A stretch of DNA of 64,000 nucleotides from Merdimmobilis hominis (GCF_900104615.1 NZ_LT629939.1:1263223-1327222); one strand, 5' to 3'; positions 9,641 through 18,488 are shown, counted from the first letter of the stretch. Translations and numbers: made by a program. Notes: generated by a model not told the origin, from the sequence alone.

Positions 9641-10474
9641 TTATTTTTTGTATCCCGGCAATACAGGCGATTTGTAAGCTGCCTCTTTTGGGATCTTCAC
9701 CCGATACTCGATAAAGTTTTGATCCTCTGTGCGATCTGTCACCGCAGGGATCCCCGCCTCCTTCATGGTGCTGACCGCCTTTTCCACTGTGTTGATAAAG
9801 ATCCGCAGATCCTTCACCACCCATAGCCGGCTTTTGGCTGGGGTTGGCTCCAGCCGTTTCTCCACATATTCTTCGGTTTGGGAGACATTGAGGCGGTTTC
9901 CAATGACATATTTTACCGCATTGATAAAGCACGGCTGATCCAACAGCTTTAGCAAGGCCCGTGCATGGCGCTCAGTCAAATTGCCTTTGAGAAATACATC
10001 CCGAATATCCGGCGGGAAGCGGAGCAGCCGCAGCTTATTGGCTACAGCCGACTGGGATTTCCCCAGCTGTTCCGCCAACTGCTGCTGGGTGAGGTTCCAC
10101 CGCTCCATCAAAGTGGCATATGCTTGCGCCTCTTCAAAATAAGAGAGGTTCTTCCGCTGCAAATTTTCAATCACCGCTAACACTGCGGATTTTTGATCAT
10201 CCATCTCACTGACAATGGCGGGGATATCCTGCCATTCCAGCATTTTTGTAGCACGCAAGCGGCATTCCCCTGCCACCAGTTCAAATCGGCCATCCTTCTT
10301 TTTTCGGACGGTGATTGGCTGGAGCAAACCGTTTTCATCAATGCTGCGGGAAAGCTCCTCAATATATTCCTCATCAAAGGTTTTGCGGGGCTGCATGGGG
10401 TTGGGGTCAATTACATGCAGCGGCAGCAGCAGCACCTTGCCGATCGCTTCGTATTTGGAAAACAATTGGCGCAT
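9641..10474 (-). CDS. noc: Nucleoid occlusion protein Noc (ParB paralogue)
   Basis: This 277-residue ParB-like CTPase lies between rsmG and parA, the usual noc position. It lacks the GLGKGL ParA-stimulating motif of ParB and instead begins MRQLFSKYEAIGKVLLLP, a basic-hydrophobic segment like the membrane-binding helix of Noc. The CTP box reads AGECRLRA where ParB has AGERRWRA. The DNA-binding helix-turn-helix is LTQQQLAEQLGKSQSAVANK. Noc binds ATTTCCCGGGAAAT-type sites and blocks division over the nucleoid. ATG at 10474 follows GGGGGGA; the upstream 21 codons have no ribosome site. Candidate target sites occur at 22513 and 37841. Confidence 0.88.
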   Translation of the reverse strand: MRQLFSKYEAIGKVLLLPLHVIDPNPMQPRKTFDEEYIEELSRSIDENGLLQPITVRKKKDGRFELVAGECRLRATKMLEWQDIPAIVSEMDDQKSAVLAVIENLQRKNLSYFEEAQAYATLMERWNLTQQQLAEQLGKSQSAVANKLRLLRFPPDIRDVFLKGNLTERHARALLKLLDQPCFINAVKYVIGNRLNVSQTEEYVEKRLEPTPAKSRLWVVKDLRIFINTVEKAVSTMKEAGIPAVTDRTEDQNFIEYRVKIPKEAAYKSPVLPGYKK

Positions 10475-10553
10475 AAAAATCCCCCCATGGAAGAAAAGCC
10501 TGTCCACATTCTGTCTTTGGCCTTTGTTGTACCCCAATAATCGTTCTACGAGT

Positions 10554-10582
10554 ATTGTAGCATAAGGGAATTTGGTATTCCA
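10554..10582 (-). promoter_or_regulatory. Promoter of noc, near-identical to that of dnaA
   Basis: TGGAAT and TACAAT with a 17-nt spacer. The block ATTCCCTTATGCTACAATA is the same as in the dnaA promoter at 18397-18420 apart from an inserted A after ATTCC. Confidence 0.6.
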
Positions 10583-10629
10583 GAATTTTCCATCGCAGAA
10601 TTTTACCTTTTCTTACGCCTTTCCCCTGC

Positions 10630-11343
10630 TTACAAGGGGGATTTTGCTATTTTTGCAGAGGGCCTTGGATATTTTGCCGGAGTTTGCGATATTTTTTGAA
10701 TCACAACGACACTTCGCTTATTCTCCTTCGGCAGCACATAACGATCCACCTTTTCCAGCTTGCCCCCCAGCAGCTGGATGGCTTTTTGCGCCCCGGCCAC
10801 TTCCTCTTCACAGTCGTATCCTTTTAAGGCGATGAACAAGCCTCCCACCTTGACAAAGGGGAGACAGTACTCTGCCAGGACAGCCAAATCTGCAACTGCC
10901 CGGGCGGTGGCAATATCAAACCGCTCCCGATACTCAGGTTTGCGGCCCGCTTCCTCCGCTCGGAAATGGATGGCGGTATTCTCCTGTCCCAAAGCTTGAG
11001 ACAATGCCTGTAAAAAAGTCACCCGCTTGTTGAGGCTGTCCAAAAGGGTGAGGTCTACATCTGGCCGGGCAATCTTCACCGGCACCGAAGGGAAACCTGC
11101 CCCAGTGCCCACATCGATCATAGACGAACCTTCCTGGAGAGGCACACTTTTGAGCAGCATCAAGCTGTCGAGGAAATGTTTGATGACAATATCATCCGGC
11201 TGGGTGATGGCAGTCAAGTTCATTTTCTGGTTCCACTCCAGCAAGGTGTCGGCATAGGTGCCAAACTGCTCTACCATCCTGTCCGTCAGGGAAAACCCAT
11301 ACTCCTCCCCATAGGTCTTCAACTGTTCATTCGAGATTGTCAT
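10630..11343 (-). CDS. rsmG: 16S rRNA (guanine527-N7)-methyltransferase
   Basis: RsmG methylates G527 in the 530 loop of 16S rRNA using S-adenosylmethionine; its loss gives low-level streptomycin resistance. The 237-residue protein has the N-terminal NLTAITQPDDIVIKHFLDSL segment, the SAM-binding loop SMIDVGTGAGFPSVPVKI, LLDSLNKRVTFL and the catalytic-region ATARAVADL. The start ATG (11343) overlaps the 3' end of mnmG by 17 nt, so translation is coupled. The basic tail after residue 220 is a lineage-specific extension. Confidence 0.96.
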   Translation of the reverse strand: MTISNEQLKTYGEEYGFSLTDRMVEQFGTYADTLLEWNQKMNLTAITQPDDIVIKHFLDSLMLLKSVPLQEGSSMIDVGTGAGFPSVPVKIARPDVDLTLLDSLNKRVTFLQALSQALGQENTAIHFRAEEAGRKPEYRERFDIATARAVADLAVLAEYCLPFVKVGGLFIALKGYDCEEEVAGAQKAIQLLGGKLEKVDRYVLPKENKRSVVVIQKISQTPAKYPRPSAKIAKSPL

Positions 11344-13228
11344 GGCCTTTTCCCTCCTGTTTTTTCTGCTCTAAATAGATGATCAATACCGAAATATCCG
11401 CTGGGCTCACCCCAGAGATGCGGGAAGCCTGCCCCAAATTGATGGGCCGCACCAAATCCAGCTTTTCCCGCGCTTCCAACCGAAGACCTTGAATGGTGGA
11501 ATAAACCATGTCCTCTGGCAGAGGGGTTCCCTCCAAACGGCGCATTTCTTCCACTTGGGCCAATTGTTTTTTGATATACCCTTCGTATTTGATAGAGACT
11601 TCTACCTCTTCCGCCACCGCCCGGGGAAGCTCCAGCCGCTTGGGATCAAAGGGAGCCAGATCCTCATACCCAATTTGTGGCCGCCGGATCAGCTCCGCCG
11701 CCTTCATCCCTGTGGTGAGCGGGACTGTTTCACGTGAAACCAACATGGCGTTCAATGCATCCGAAGGGGCGATGGTCAACCCTTGAAGACGCTTGATCTC
11801 CCCTTCCACCTGGGCTTGCTTCTCCAAAAACTTCTGCCACCTCTCCTCATCGATCAGCCCCAATTCATGGCCAATAGGGGTGAGCCGGACATCCGCATTG
11901 TCCTGCCGCAAGATCAGCCGGTACTCCGACCGGGAGGTCATCATCCGGTAGGGGTCGGAACATCCCTTGGTCACCAGGTCATCAATCAAAGTGCCGATAT
12001 AAGAGGATGCCCGATCCAAAATCAGCGGGTCTTTTCCCTGCAATGACCGCACTGCATTAATCCCAGCGATCAACCCTTGGGCTGCCGCCTCCTCATACCC
12101 GGAGGTGCCATTGAACTGTCCCGCGCCATACAAACCAGGCACTGTTTTAAACTCTAAGGAAGGCTTTAAGGCCAGAGGGTCCACACAATCGTATTCAATG
12201 GCATAGGCATTTCGCATGATCTGCACATTCTCAAATCCCTTGATGGTGCGGTAAAAGGCCAACTGGACATCCTCCGGCAGGCTGGTGGAGAGCCCCTGGA
12301 GATAGATTTCGTCGGTATCCATCCCCATCGGCTCCACAAACACCTGATGGCGGGGCTTGTCGGCAAACCGCATAATTTTATCCTCAATACTGGGGCAATA
12401 CCGAGGGCCGATCCCCTCAATCTGGCCGCCGTACATGGCAGACCGGCCAATGTTCTCCTGGATGACCCGGTGGGTCTCCTCATTGGTATAGGCGATGTGG
12501 CAAATTGCCTGATTTTTCAGCTCCCCTTCGGTCGAAAAGGAAAACGGGGTGATGGGGTCATCCCCCTCCTGCTCCTCCAGTTGAGAAAAGTCAATGGAAC
12601 TTCGCTCCACCCGGGCAGGGGTCCCGGTTTTAAACCGACGCAGGGGAAGGCCGATCTGCACTAGGGAATCGCTGAGCCGTTTGGCGGCGTGCATCCCATC
12701 TGGGCCGCTGGAAAAAACCTGATCCCCCACAAAAATCTTCCCGTTGAGGAAAGTCCCAGAACATATGATCGCAACTTTTACTGGATGGACAGCCCCCAAC
12801 CGGGTGACCACCGACTCTACCTGGCCCTCCTCATCGGTGCGGATCTCCACCACCTCTGCCTGTTTCACATGGAGGTTTTGCTGCCGCTCCACCGCCCGCT
12901 TCATATAGATATGGTACTGAGCCCGGTCCGCCTGGACCCGCAGGCTGTGGACCGCTGGCCCCTTCCCCCGGTTTAGCATCCTGCTCTGAATAAAGGTGGC
13001 GTCTGCGGCCTTGCCCATCTCCCCTCCCAAGGCGTCAATCTCCCGGACCAAATGCCCCTTGGCCGTCCCGCCGATGGAGGGATTGCAAGGCATGTTGGCG
13101 ATGGCGTCCAAACTCATGGTAAACAGCACGGTGGATGCCCCCAGCCGGGCGGCGGCCAAAGCGGCCTCCACCCCAGCATGTCCCGCGCCGATCACTGCAA
13201 TGTCAAAGGGTTGTGCTTGATATTCCAT
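11327..13228 (-). CDS. mnmG: tRNA uridine-5-carboxymethylaminomethyl modification enzyme MnmG (GidA)
   Basis: MnmG works with MnmE to install cmnm5 groups on U34 of tRNAs reading split codon boxes. The 633-residue flavoprotein begins with the FAD Rossmann motif IAVIGAGHAGVEAALAAARLG (residues 10-30), has MPCNPSIGGTAKGHLVREID, the RFKTGTPARV motif, GLYGAGQFNGTSGYEEAAAQG, and the C-terminal helical tRNA/MnmE domain from about residue 540. A parS site lies inside the gene. It is first in a two-gene operon with rsmG, separated from mnmE by a 412-nt gap that contains DnaA-box-like sequences. Confidence 0.97.
   Translation of the reverse strand: MEYQAQPFDIAVIGAGHAGVEAALAAARLGASTVLFTMSLDAIANMPCNPSIGGTAKGHLVREIDALGGEMGKAADATFIQSRMLNRGKGPAVHSLRVQADRAQYHIYMKRAVERQQNLHVKQAEVVEIRTDEEGQVESVVTRLGAVHPVKVAIICSGTFLNGKIFVGDQVFSSGPDGMHAAKRLSDSLVQIGLPLRRFKTGTPARVERSSIDFSQLEEQEGDDPITPFSFSTEGELKNQAICHIAYTNEETHRVIQENIGRSAMYGGQIEGIGPRYCPSIEDKIMRFADKPRHQVFVEPMGMDTDEIYLQGLSTSLPEDVQLAFYRTIKGFENVQIMRNAYAIEYDCVDPLALKPSLEFKTVPGLYGAGQFNGTSGYEEAAAQGLIAGINAVRSLQGKDPLILDRASSYIGTLIDDLVTKGCSDPYRMMTSRSEYRLILRQDNADVRLTPIGHELGLIDEERWQKFLEKQAQVEGEIKRLQGLTIAPSDALNAMLVSRETVPLTTGMKAAELIRRPQIGYEDLAPFDPKRLELPRAVAEEVEVSIKYEGYIKKQLAQVEEMRRLEGTPLPEDMVYSTIQGLRLEAREKLDLVRPINLGQASRISGVSPADISVLIIYLEQKKQEGKGHDNLE
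11726..11741. promoter_or_regulatory. parS centromere site (3), inside mnmG
   Basis: TGTTTCACGTGAAACC has the perfect CACGTG core and one mismatch at the last base. It is embedded in coding sequence, as parS sites are in several Firmicutes. Confidence 0.82.
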
Positions 13229-13276
13229 GGATAACTCCCCCTCTCCCCGGTGTGGGGAAAGACTATAACCAATCTA

Positions 13277-13419
13277 TTTTCCACAGCGTTTTCCCCTGGG
13301 GGAAAACGCTGGTTTGCTTCTGCACTATTATAACAAACTCAGTGCTTTTCCACCAGAGGAAAATTCCGTGGAAAACCTTGACTCCCCAGTTTTCCTTCTT
13401 GGCTCATCTTTTTTCCACA
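13277..13419. promoter_or_regulatory. DnaA-box-like cluster between mnmG and mnmE
   Basis: TTTTCCACA occurs at 13277-13285 and 13411-13419, each followed by GCG, with weaker TTTTCCACC-type and GTGGAAAA-type copies between. The same 9-mer is used in the dnaA-dnaN origin region. A stem-loop, CAGCGTTTTCCCC and its complement, overlaps the first copy. One mismatch to TTATCCACA each. Confidence 0.5.
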
Positions 13420-13477
13420 GCGGATTTCTTCCTTTCCACCGGGAAAAACCTCTTCTGCCCTCCCCTCTGACAGATAA

Positions 13478-13524
13478 AAAATAGGGACCGGCTGCCCCAC
13501 GAGAAGGGGGACAGCCCGGCCCCG
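13478..13524 (-). terminator. Terminator downstream of mnmE
   Basis: On the minus strand GGGGCCGGGCTGTCCCC pairs with GGGGCAGCCGGTCCC and runs into TATTTTTT, so the rpmH-to-mnmE unit ends before mnmG. Confidence 0.75.
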
Positions 13525-13530
13525 GTTTTC

Positions 13531-13619
13531 CTTCTATTTTACCATAAAGTCTGCACAAACCATAAGAATTGCAAAGCGGCTGCTGCCGCAAAGGGCTTCG
13601 CCCTGCAAGCAATTCTTCG
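13531..13619 (-). repeat. Dispersed 88-nt intergenic repeat, copy 1
   Basis: On the minus strand this runs from GAAGAATTGCTTGCAGGGCG to GACTTTATGGTAAAATAGAAG. It matches 46615-46702 over its whole length with about ten differences. Internal hairpins GGGCGAAGCCC and GCGGCAGCAGCCGC lie inside an outer GAATTGC/GCAATTC pair. Confidence 0.85.
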
Positions 13620-13640
13620 AATGGCACAGCTTCGCTGTGG

Positions 13641-15002
13641 CTATTTTCCCACACAGAACTGGGCGAACACCTGGCCCACCACTGCATCGGTGGCCCGCTC
13701 ACCAGTCAACTCTAAAAGGGCGTTCAGCCCTTCATCGATGCACACGGTGGCAGCATCCAAGGTGAGGGCGGAGCCAACCGCTTCGATGGCGTCATCCAAA
13801 GCGGATTTGGCCCGCAGGATGCACCCTCTCTGGCGCTCATTGGCCAAGATGGGGGCGGAACCATCGATCTGGTGAAGGGACAGCACCTCCCGGATGGCGG
13901 CAGAAAGGGCATCCATCCCTTCCCCATTGGCCGCAGAGACCTCCACCACCTGGGGAATCCACTGGGCGATTTCCTCCCTCTGAATCTTGCGGGGAAGGTC
14001 GGTTTTGTTGAGAACCGCCACTGCCGGACGGCCTTGCAACGCCTCCAACAGCTCCCTGTCCTCCCTGGTCAAGGAATCGGAGCTGTCAAACACCGCCAAC
14101 ACCAGCCCGCTGTCCTCCATACGGCGGCGTGCCAAATCCACCCCCACCGATTCCACCGGGTCATCGGTAGCCCGGATGCCCGCTGTGTCCGCCAGGTTGA
14201 GCACCACATCCTCCAGCCGGATCACATCCTCCACCACATCCCGAGTGGTGCCGGGAATGTCGGTGACAATGCTGCGCTGGGCCCCGGCCAGCAAATTCAT
14301 CAAGGTGGACTTGCCCACGTTGGGCCGGCCGATGATAGCGGTATCCACTCCTTCCCGCAGGATACGCCCTAAGTCATATGTGGAGAGGAGCTGCTCCAAC
14401 TGATCCCGACAGCCGCTCAGAGAATGAAGGAGGGAACCCGTCTCCACTTCCTCGATGTCCTCCTCTGGGTAGTCCACCCAGGCTGCAAGGTGTCCAGCCA
14501 GGCCGAGAAGAATCTTCTCAATCCCCTGTACCCTTTGAGATAAAGCCCCATCCCGGGCCGACAGGGCCGCTCTGGTGGCATTCTTATTTTGGGAGGAGAT
14601 CAGATCCATCACCGCCTCCGCCTGGGTCAGATTCACCTTCCCGTTTAAAAAAGCCCGCTTGGTGAATTCCCCTGGGCCGGCTAAAACCGCCCCTTGGTCC
14701 AAGACCGCCCGCAGCACCCGCTGGAGCACATACACCCCGCCGTGGCAGGAAAGTTCTGCCACATCTTCGCCGGTGTAGCTCTTTGGGGCCCGGTAGACCG
14801 ACAGAATGGCTTCATCCACCTGGCCATCCTGGTCGAAAACACGGCCATAGGCGCTGGTAAACCCTTTCATGGAGGAAATATCCCGTTCTCCAGCTGGGCG
14901 GAATACCCGGGCGGCAATGGCCAGAGCCTCTGGGCCAGAGACCCGAACAATGCCGATCCCTCCCACTGCCAAGGGTGTGGAGATCGCCGCAATGGTGCTC
15001 AT
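13641..15002 (-). CDS. mnmE: tRNA uridine modification GTPase MnmE (TrmE)
   Basis: MnmE is the GTPase partner of MnmG in cmnm5U34 tRNA modification. The protein starts STIAAISTPLAVGGIGIVRVSG (folate-binding domain, about 1-120), then a helical domain interrupted by the G domain: P-loop IIGRPNVGKSTLMN (about residue 225), switch IPGTTRDVVED, DTAGIR, and NKTD. The C-terminus ends FCVGK, the conserved Cys-x-Gly-Lys tail. ATG at 15002 has AAAGGA upstream. Length is normal (453 residues). Confidence 0.97.
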   Translation of the reverse strand: MSTIAAISTPLAVGGIGIVRVSGPEALAIAARVFRPAGERDISSMKGFTSAYGRVFDQDGQVDEAILSVYRAPKSYTGEDVAELSCHGGVYVLQRVLRAVLDQGAVLAGPGEFTKRAFLNGKVNLTQAEAVMDLISSQNKNATRAALSARDGALSQRVQGIEKILLGLAGHLAAWVDYPEEDIEEVETGSLLHSLSGCRDQLEQLLSTYDLGRILREGVDTAIIGRPNVGKSTLMNLLAGAQRSIVTDIPGTTRDVVEDVIRLEDVVLNLADTAGIRATDDPVESVGVDLARRRMEDSGLVLAVFDSSDSLTREDRELLEALQGRPAVAVLNKTDLPRKIQREEIAQWIPQVVEVSAANGEGMDALSAAIREVLSLHQIDGSAPILANERQRGCILRAKSALDDAIEAVGSALTLDAATVCIDEGLNALLELTGERATDAVVGQVFAQFCVGK

Positions 15003-15077
15003 CACATACCATCCTTTCAATAAGAATGGCACCCCCGCGGGCCTCTGCGGGCCTTTGAGAGTGCCATTGTATCTTCT

Positions 15078-15953
15078 CTAATCGTCGATTTCGATTTTGC
15101 CGAACAGGGGCAGGTCGGCGGCCTCAGAAGGCGGGGCAGAACGGAGAATCCGCTCCTCCTCGGAGATGGGTGCTCTCGGTGCCTCCGGCTCTTTCAACTC
15201 CTCCCGCTCCCGGTAGGGTCTGCGCTCCCGGCTGCTCTTCCCCTCACCGCGGCTTTCCCCAGAGGGCCTGCCGCCCCGGCGGGAGCCGCCTTTGCCTTTG
15301 CCTCGTCCATCGGTACGGGGCTTCTTCGGATTGGCAGAGCTGATCACTACCCGGCGGTTGGGTTCTTCCCCCACCGAAGTGGACAGCGCCCCTTCCACCT
15401 GGGATACAGCGGCGTGGATTATCCGGCGCTCATAGGGGTTCATAGGCTCCAAAGTGGAGCTCCGGCCGGTTTTGACCGCATTGTTGGCCAATTTCTTCGC
15501 CAAGGTTTCCAAGGTTTTTTCCCGTTTTTCCCGGTAGTTGCCGCTGTCGATGGTCACACGCATATAATCGCCGTCCGCCCGGTTGGCCACCAGGCCGGTC
15601 AGATACTGGAGGGCATCCAAAGTCTCGCCGCGACGGCCGATGATGACGCCCAACCCCTCGCCGCTGAGGGTGATGACCGCATTGTTGTTCTCCTCCACCT
15701 TGGCGGTTACCTCCACATGGGGCAAGCCGATCTCGGTGAGAATGTCTTTGATATAGGCAACTGCGATCTCCGCCTTGTCGCTGGATTCTTGGTAGACACG
15801 AACCTTGGCAGGCTGGGCGCCGATGCCGAAAAAGCCTTTTTTGGGCAGGTCGATGATCTCAATTTCCACTTCTTCCCGGGGCAGGCCAATCCGGTCGCAG
15901 GCGAGTTCAATAGCCTCTTCCACGGTTTTCGCTGTCATGGTACATTCTTTCAT
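15078..15953 (-). CDS. jag: RNA-binding protein Jag (KhpB)
   Basis: The 291-residue protein has all three domains: Jag-N (residues 5-52, with DLPKKGFFGIGAQPAKV), a type II KH domain around GEGLGVIIGRRGETLDALQY, and an R3H domain with NPYERRIIHAAVSQVEG. A long basic-acidic low-complexity tail (210-275) is unusual in extent. Jag/KhpB binds RNA and affects cell elongation and division; it is regularly coupled to yidC. ATG at 15953 has an ideal AGGAGGTG, 29 nt after yidC ends. Confidence 0.93.
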   Translation of the reverse strand: MKECTMTAKTVEEAIELACDRIGLPREEVEIEIIDLPKKGFFGIGAQPAKVRVYQESSDKAEIAVAYIKDILTEIGLPHVEVTAKVEENNNAVITLSGEGLGVIIGRRGETLDALQYLTGLVANRADGDYMRVTIDSGNYREKREKTLETLAKKLANNAVKTGRSSTLEPMNPYERRIIHAAVSQVEGALSTSVGEEPNRRVVISSANPKKPRTDGRGKGKGGSRRGGRPSGESRGEGKSSRERRPYREREELKEPEAPRAPISEEERILRSAPPSEAADLPLFGKIEIDD

Positions 15954-15982
15954 AAAAGGGCACCTCCTCAGGTTGCGTCCTG

Positions 15983-17050
15983 TTATTTCAGGTCGTCGTC
16001 GGTGACTTCCACATATTCCTCACCGTATTTTTCCGCATCCCGCTTGCGGGCGGCAGCCAATTTCATCCGGTTGATTTCCTTTTGAGTCAGGGCTTTTTCC
16101 GCCGCCGCGGCATCCCCCTGCTTCATCCGTTTCTTTGCTTCAATCTTCTCTTTGCGCTCCTGCTCCTTGCGGGCAGCGGCCTCTTCCTTCGCTTTTTTGA
16201 CCATCTCCACCGGGTCATAGATCTTGTTGAGGATGTAGGACTGAGCCGCAGAGAACACGTTGGAAAGCAGCCAGTACACGCCGACGCCGGCGGGCACCTG
16301 GAAGGCGATAAATACACTCATCAAAGGCATCATCAGCAGCATGCTTTTGTTCATGCTGGCCGCCGCGCCGTCTTCGCCGGTGGTGGCGCTGCTGAGCTTC
16401 ATGCTGATCAGGCTCATGCCCAGGGCGGAAAGGCCGGACAGGATGGGAATCAACAGGTAAATATTGACCGCCATTGTGGGGACAACTCCCAGATCCATGC
16501 CGAAGAAGGTGAAATCAAAATTCGAAATTTTATCCACCACATCGGCGCCCAGGGAAGAGAAAGCCCCCGCATTCTGATGCACCGCATTGATGATGCTCAT
16601 CTCCACGCTGTGCATATTCATGCCGCCTTCCCCCAGCACCTGCTTGGCGATTTCGGTCGCCGCATTGATGGTGTCGGCCGGCAGCCGCAGGATGTGCTTC
16701 AAGGGGTAATAAATGACATCAATCAAGCCAAAGAGGATGGGAAACTGGATGAGGACAGGAAGGCAACCGCTCATAGGGTTGTAATTTTCCTTCTCATAAA
16801 GCTTCAGAAGCTCCTCATTGAGCTTTTCCTTGTTATTTGCATATTTTTTCTGGATCTCTTCCATTTTTGGCCGGAAAGCGGCCATTTTGACCATGGACTT
16901 CTGCTGTTTCACAGCAAACGGCACCAACACCAATTTGGTGAGGATGGTAAACAGGATCAGCGCCAGGCCGTAGTTGTTTACCAGGTGGTAGCACAGAAAC
17001 ATGATCCACCCCAAGGGGTAACCAAGGATGGCGTAAATGGTTCTCATCAT
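15983..17050 (-). CDS. yidC: Membrane protein insertase YidC/SpoIIIJ
   Basis: YidC inserts proteins into the cytoplasmic membrane alone or with Sec. The start MMRTIYAILGYPLGWIMFLCYHL is an N-terminal membrane segment; there is no lipobox, unlike Bacillus SpoIIIJ. The 60K-IMP core has LILFTILTKLVLVPFAVKQQKSM, a cytoplasmic hairpin RPKMEEIQKKYANNKEKLNEELLKLYEKE, and NPMSGCLPVLIQFPILFGL. The C-terminal tail is highly charged and ribosome-binding-like. The protein is 355 residues, with a larger periplasm-side loop than in Bacillus (residues 120-200). Confidence 0.94.
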   Translation of the reverse strand: MMRTIYAILGYPLGWIMFLCYHLVNNYGLALILFTILTKLVLVPFAVKQQKSMVKMAAFRPKMEEIQKKYANNKEKLNEELLKLYEKENYNPMSGCLPVLIQFPILFGLIDVIYYPLKHILRLPADTINAATEIAKQVLGEGGMNMHSVEMSIINAVHQNAGAFSSLGADVVDKISNFDFTFFGMDLGVVPTMAVNIYLLIPILSGLSALGMSLISMKLSSATTGEDGAAASMNKSMLLMMPLMSVFIAFQVPAGVGVYWLLSNVFSAAQSYILNKIYDPVEMVKKAKEEAAARKEQERKEKIEAKKRMKQGDAAAAEKALTQKEINRMKLAAARKRDAEKYGEEYVEVTDDDLK

Positions 17051-17112
17051 AACAATAGGTCCTCCAGATCGGATGGTGTACTAGGCGGATGGAGTCTGCC
17101 AAATATCGCCCT

Positions 17113-17334
17113 TTACTCCAAGTGGTCGGGCACGGGGTCATATCCGCCTTTGCAAAAGGGGTGGCATCTCAGAATCCGTTTAACGGCAAGTAGCCCGCCC
17201 CGATACGCTCCATATTTGGATATGGCCTGGTACGCGTATGTGGAACAGGTTGGATAAAACCTGCAGCAAGCAGGCCTATAGGGCGAAATCGCCTTTTGAT
17301 AAAAACGGATGACTGCCAAAAACAGTTTTTTCAT
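17113..17334 (-). CDS. yidD: Membrane protein insertion efficiency factor YidD
   Basis: A 73-residue amphipathic membrane-associated protein with the invariant family core [20 protein letters not shown], then [17 protein letters not shown] and [17 protein letters not shown]. YidD is conserved between rnpA and yidC and assists insertion of inner membrane proteins. Three Cys in the CCRFYPTC cluster are typical. The ribosome site is weak, so it may rely on coupling with rnpA. Confidence 0.95.
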   Translation of the reverse strand: MKKLFLAVIRFYQKAISPYRPACCRFYPTCSTYAYQAISKYGAYRGGLLAVKRILRCHPFCKGGYDPVPDHLE

Positions 17335-17380
17335 ATTGCATATTGCCCCAAAAGGACGGCCGACTGCCGCTTGGAGCGTT

Positions 17381-17758
17381 TTATTCCGCCGGAGCGGTCT
17401 GCTGGGGTTTGGATGGCTCTGGCTTCTGCAGCAAGCCCAGCTTCTGCAGCTGTTTGTCCATCACGCGCTGCACCTCCTGCATCTTCACTTGGGTGGTGCG
17501 TCCCCGGGCGACAAAAACGATATCCCAGCCTTTGACCACAGTGGGCTCCATCTGGCGGTATGCCTCCCGGATAATTCTCCTTGCACGGTTTCGTTTACAA
17601 GCTTTTCCAATTTTCTTGGTGGCGGTGATGCCCACCCTGGCCCGGCCTTTTCGGTTCTTGACAGCATAGGTGACCAGAAGGGGGTGCACAGCGCTTTTCC
17701 CAGCGCGGTAGACCTTTTTAAAGTCTCGGTTTTGATTGAGTGTGACTGTATGAAGCAT
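17381..17758 (-). CDS. rnpA: Ribonuclease P protein component
   Basis: RnpA is the protein cofactor of RNase P, which removes tRNA 5' leaders. The 125-residue sequence has the RNR signature [14 protein letters not shown] at about residues 54-67, preceded by [16 protein letters not shown], and the N-terminal [16 protein letters not shown] Pro/Gln-rich extension follows residue 112. Located directly downstream of rpmH, the universal bacterial arrangement. Confidence 0.96.
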   Translation of the reverse strand: MLHTVTLNQNRDFKKVYRAGKSAVHPLLVTYAVKNRKGRARVGITATKKIGKACKRNRARRIIREAYRQMEPTVVKGWDIVFVARGRTTQVKMQEVQRVMDKQLQKLGLLQKPEPSKPQQTAPAE

Positions 17759-17879
17759 GGAAAGTGCCTTTCATGCCGGTTTTGCAGATTTTCCTTTTTA
17801 TGATCCGGCAGACAGCCCGCCGGTTTCGGCGGGCGCCGGGTCATAAAAAGAAAGACCACAAAAAGGTTGTGGCCGGCAA

Positions 17880-18014
17880 TTAGTGAGTTAAACGGGCTCT
17901 GCCTTTCGCTCTTCTGCGAGCAAGCACTTTTCTTCCGTTTTTCGTGCTCATTCTCTTGCGGAAACCATGCTCTTTCTTTCTGTGGATCTTCTTAGGCTGA
18001 TAGGTTCTAAGCAT
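17880..18014 (-). CDS. rpmH: 50S ribosomal protein L34
   Basis: A 44-codon gene too short for most length cut-offs. It reads [20 protein letters not shown], then [20 protein letters not shown] and RLTH, the standard L34 sequence. AAAGGAGGG lies 8 nt before the ATG. First gene of the leftward rpmH-rnpA-yidD-yidC-jag-mnmE unit. Confidence 0.97.
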   Translation of the reverse strand: MLRTYQPKKIHRKKEHGFRKRMSTKNGRKVLARRRAKGRARLTH

Positions 18015-18054
18015 CAAAATACCCTCCTTTCGGGGCGAAACCTTGCAAGATAAC

Positions 18055-18084
18055 AGTATAGCCTACACGGGGCAAAATTGTCAA
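18055..18084 (-). promoter_or_regulatory. Promoter of rpmH
   Basis: TTGACA (18084-18079) and TATACT (18060-18055), spacer 18 nt, about 40 nt upstream of the rpmH start. Confidence 0.82.
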
Positions 18085-18359
18085 TAGAAAAAATGGTTTT
18101 TTCCCGGTTCCAAAGCCATTTTTCCCTGTTTTGGAGGCGATTTTTTCCATCTTCCCCCTGAGGGCGGCCGTTTTTGCCGGAAAAATTCCCCTTGCTTCTG
18201 TTTTTGCTGGGTTGCCGGCGCCTTTGTTTGCCACGCCGCCCTCCAGCTTCCCCCTCCTGGATAAACCCAGGGATTTCCACCTGTTTCCATCCTTTGGTTT
18301 CCCTTTTCCATTCCATCTTCCCCAACCGGGATTTTTTGCTGTTTATACTATTATATAAT

Positions 18360-18488
18360 ATATTCACACAGGGCTGTTGAAAAGCTTGAAATAAACATTC
18401 CACTTATGCTACAATAACTCTGTTGAAGATCGGTGGAAAAAGTTTTTTCAACACACCTTTCCCAGTTGATCAACCCCTTTTCCACCGA
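18360..18488. other. Left part of oriC with dnaA promoter, DnaA box and inverted repeat
   Basis: The rpmH-dnaA gap (about 500 nt) contains ATATTCACA (18360-18368, one mismatch to TTATNCACA), a promoter TTGAAA/TACAAT (18386-18415, spacer 18) reading into dnaA, and an 11-bp perfect inverted repeat, TCGGTGGAAAA at 18430-18440 and its complement at 18478-18488, whose arms resemble DnaA boxes. It fits the upstream half of a bipartite Firmicutes origin and likely mediates dnaA autoregulation. Confidence 0.6.

Noticed and set aside
13328..13702. A 124-codon minus-strand frame between mnmE and mnmG
   Set aside because: It runs through a dispersed repeat, a terminator and the DnaA-box region, and has no ribosome site.
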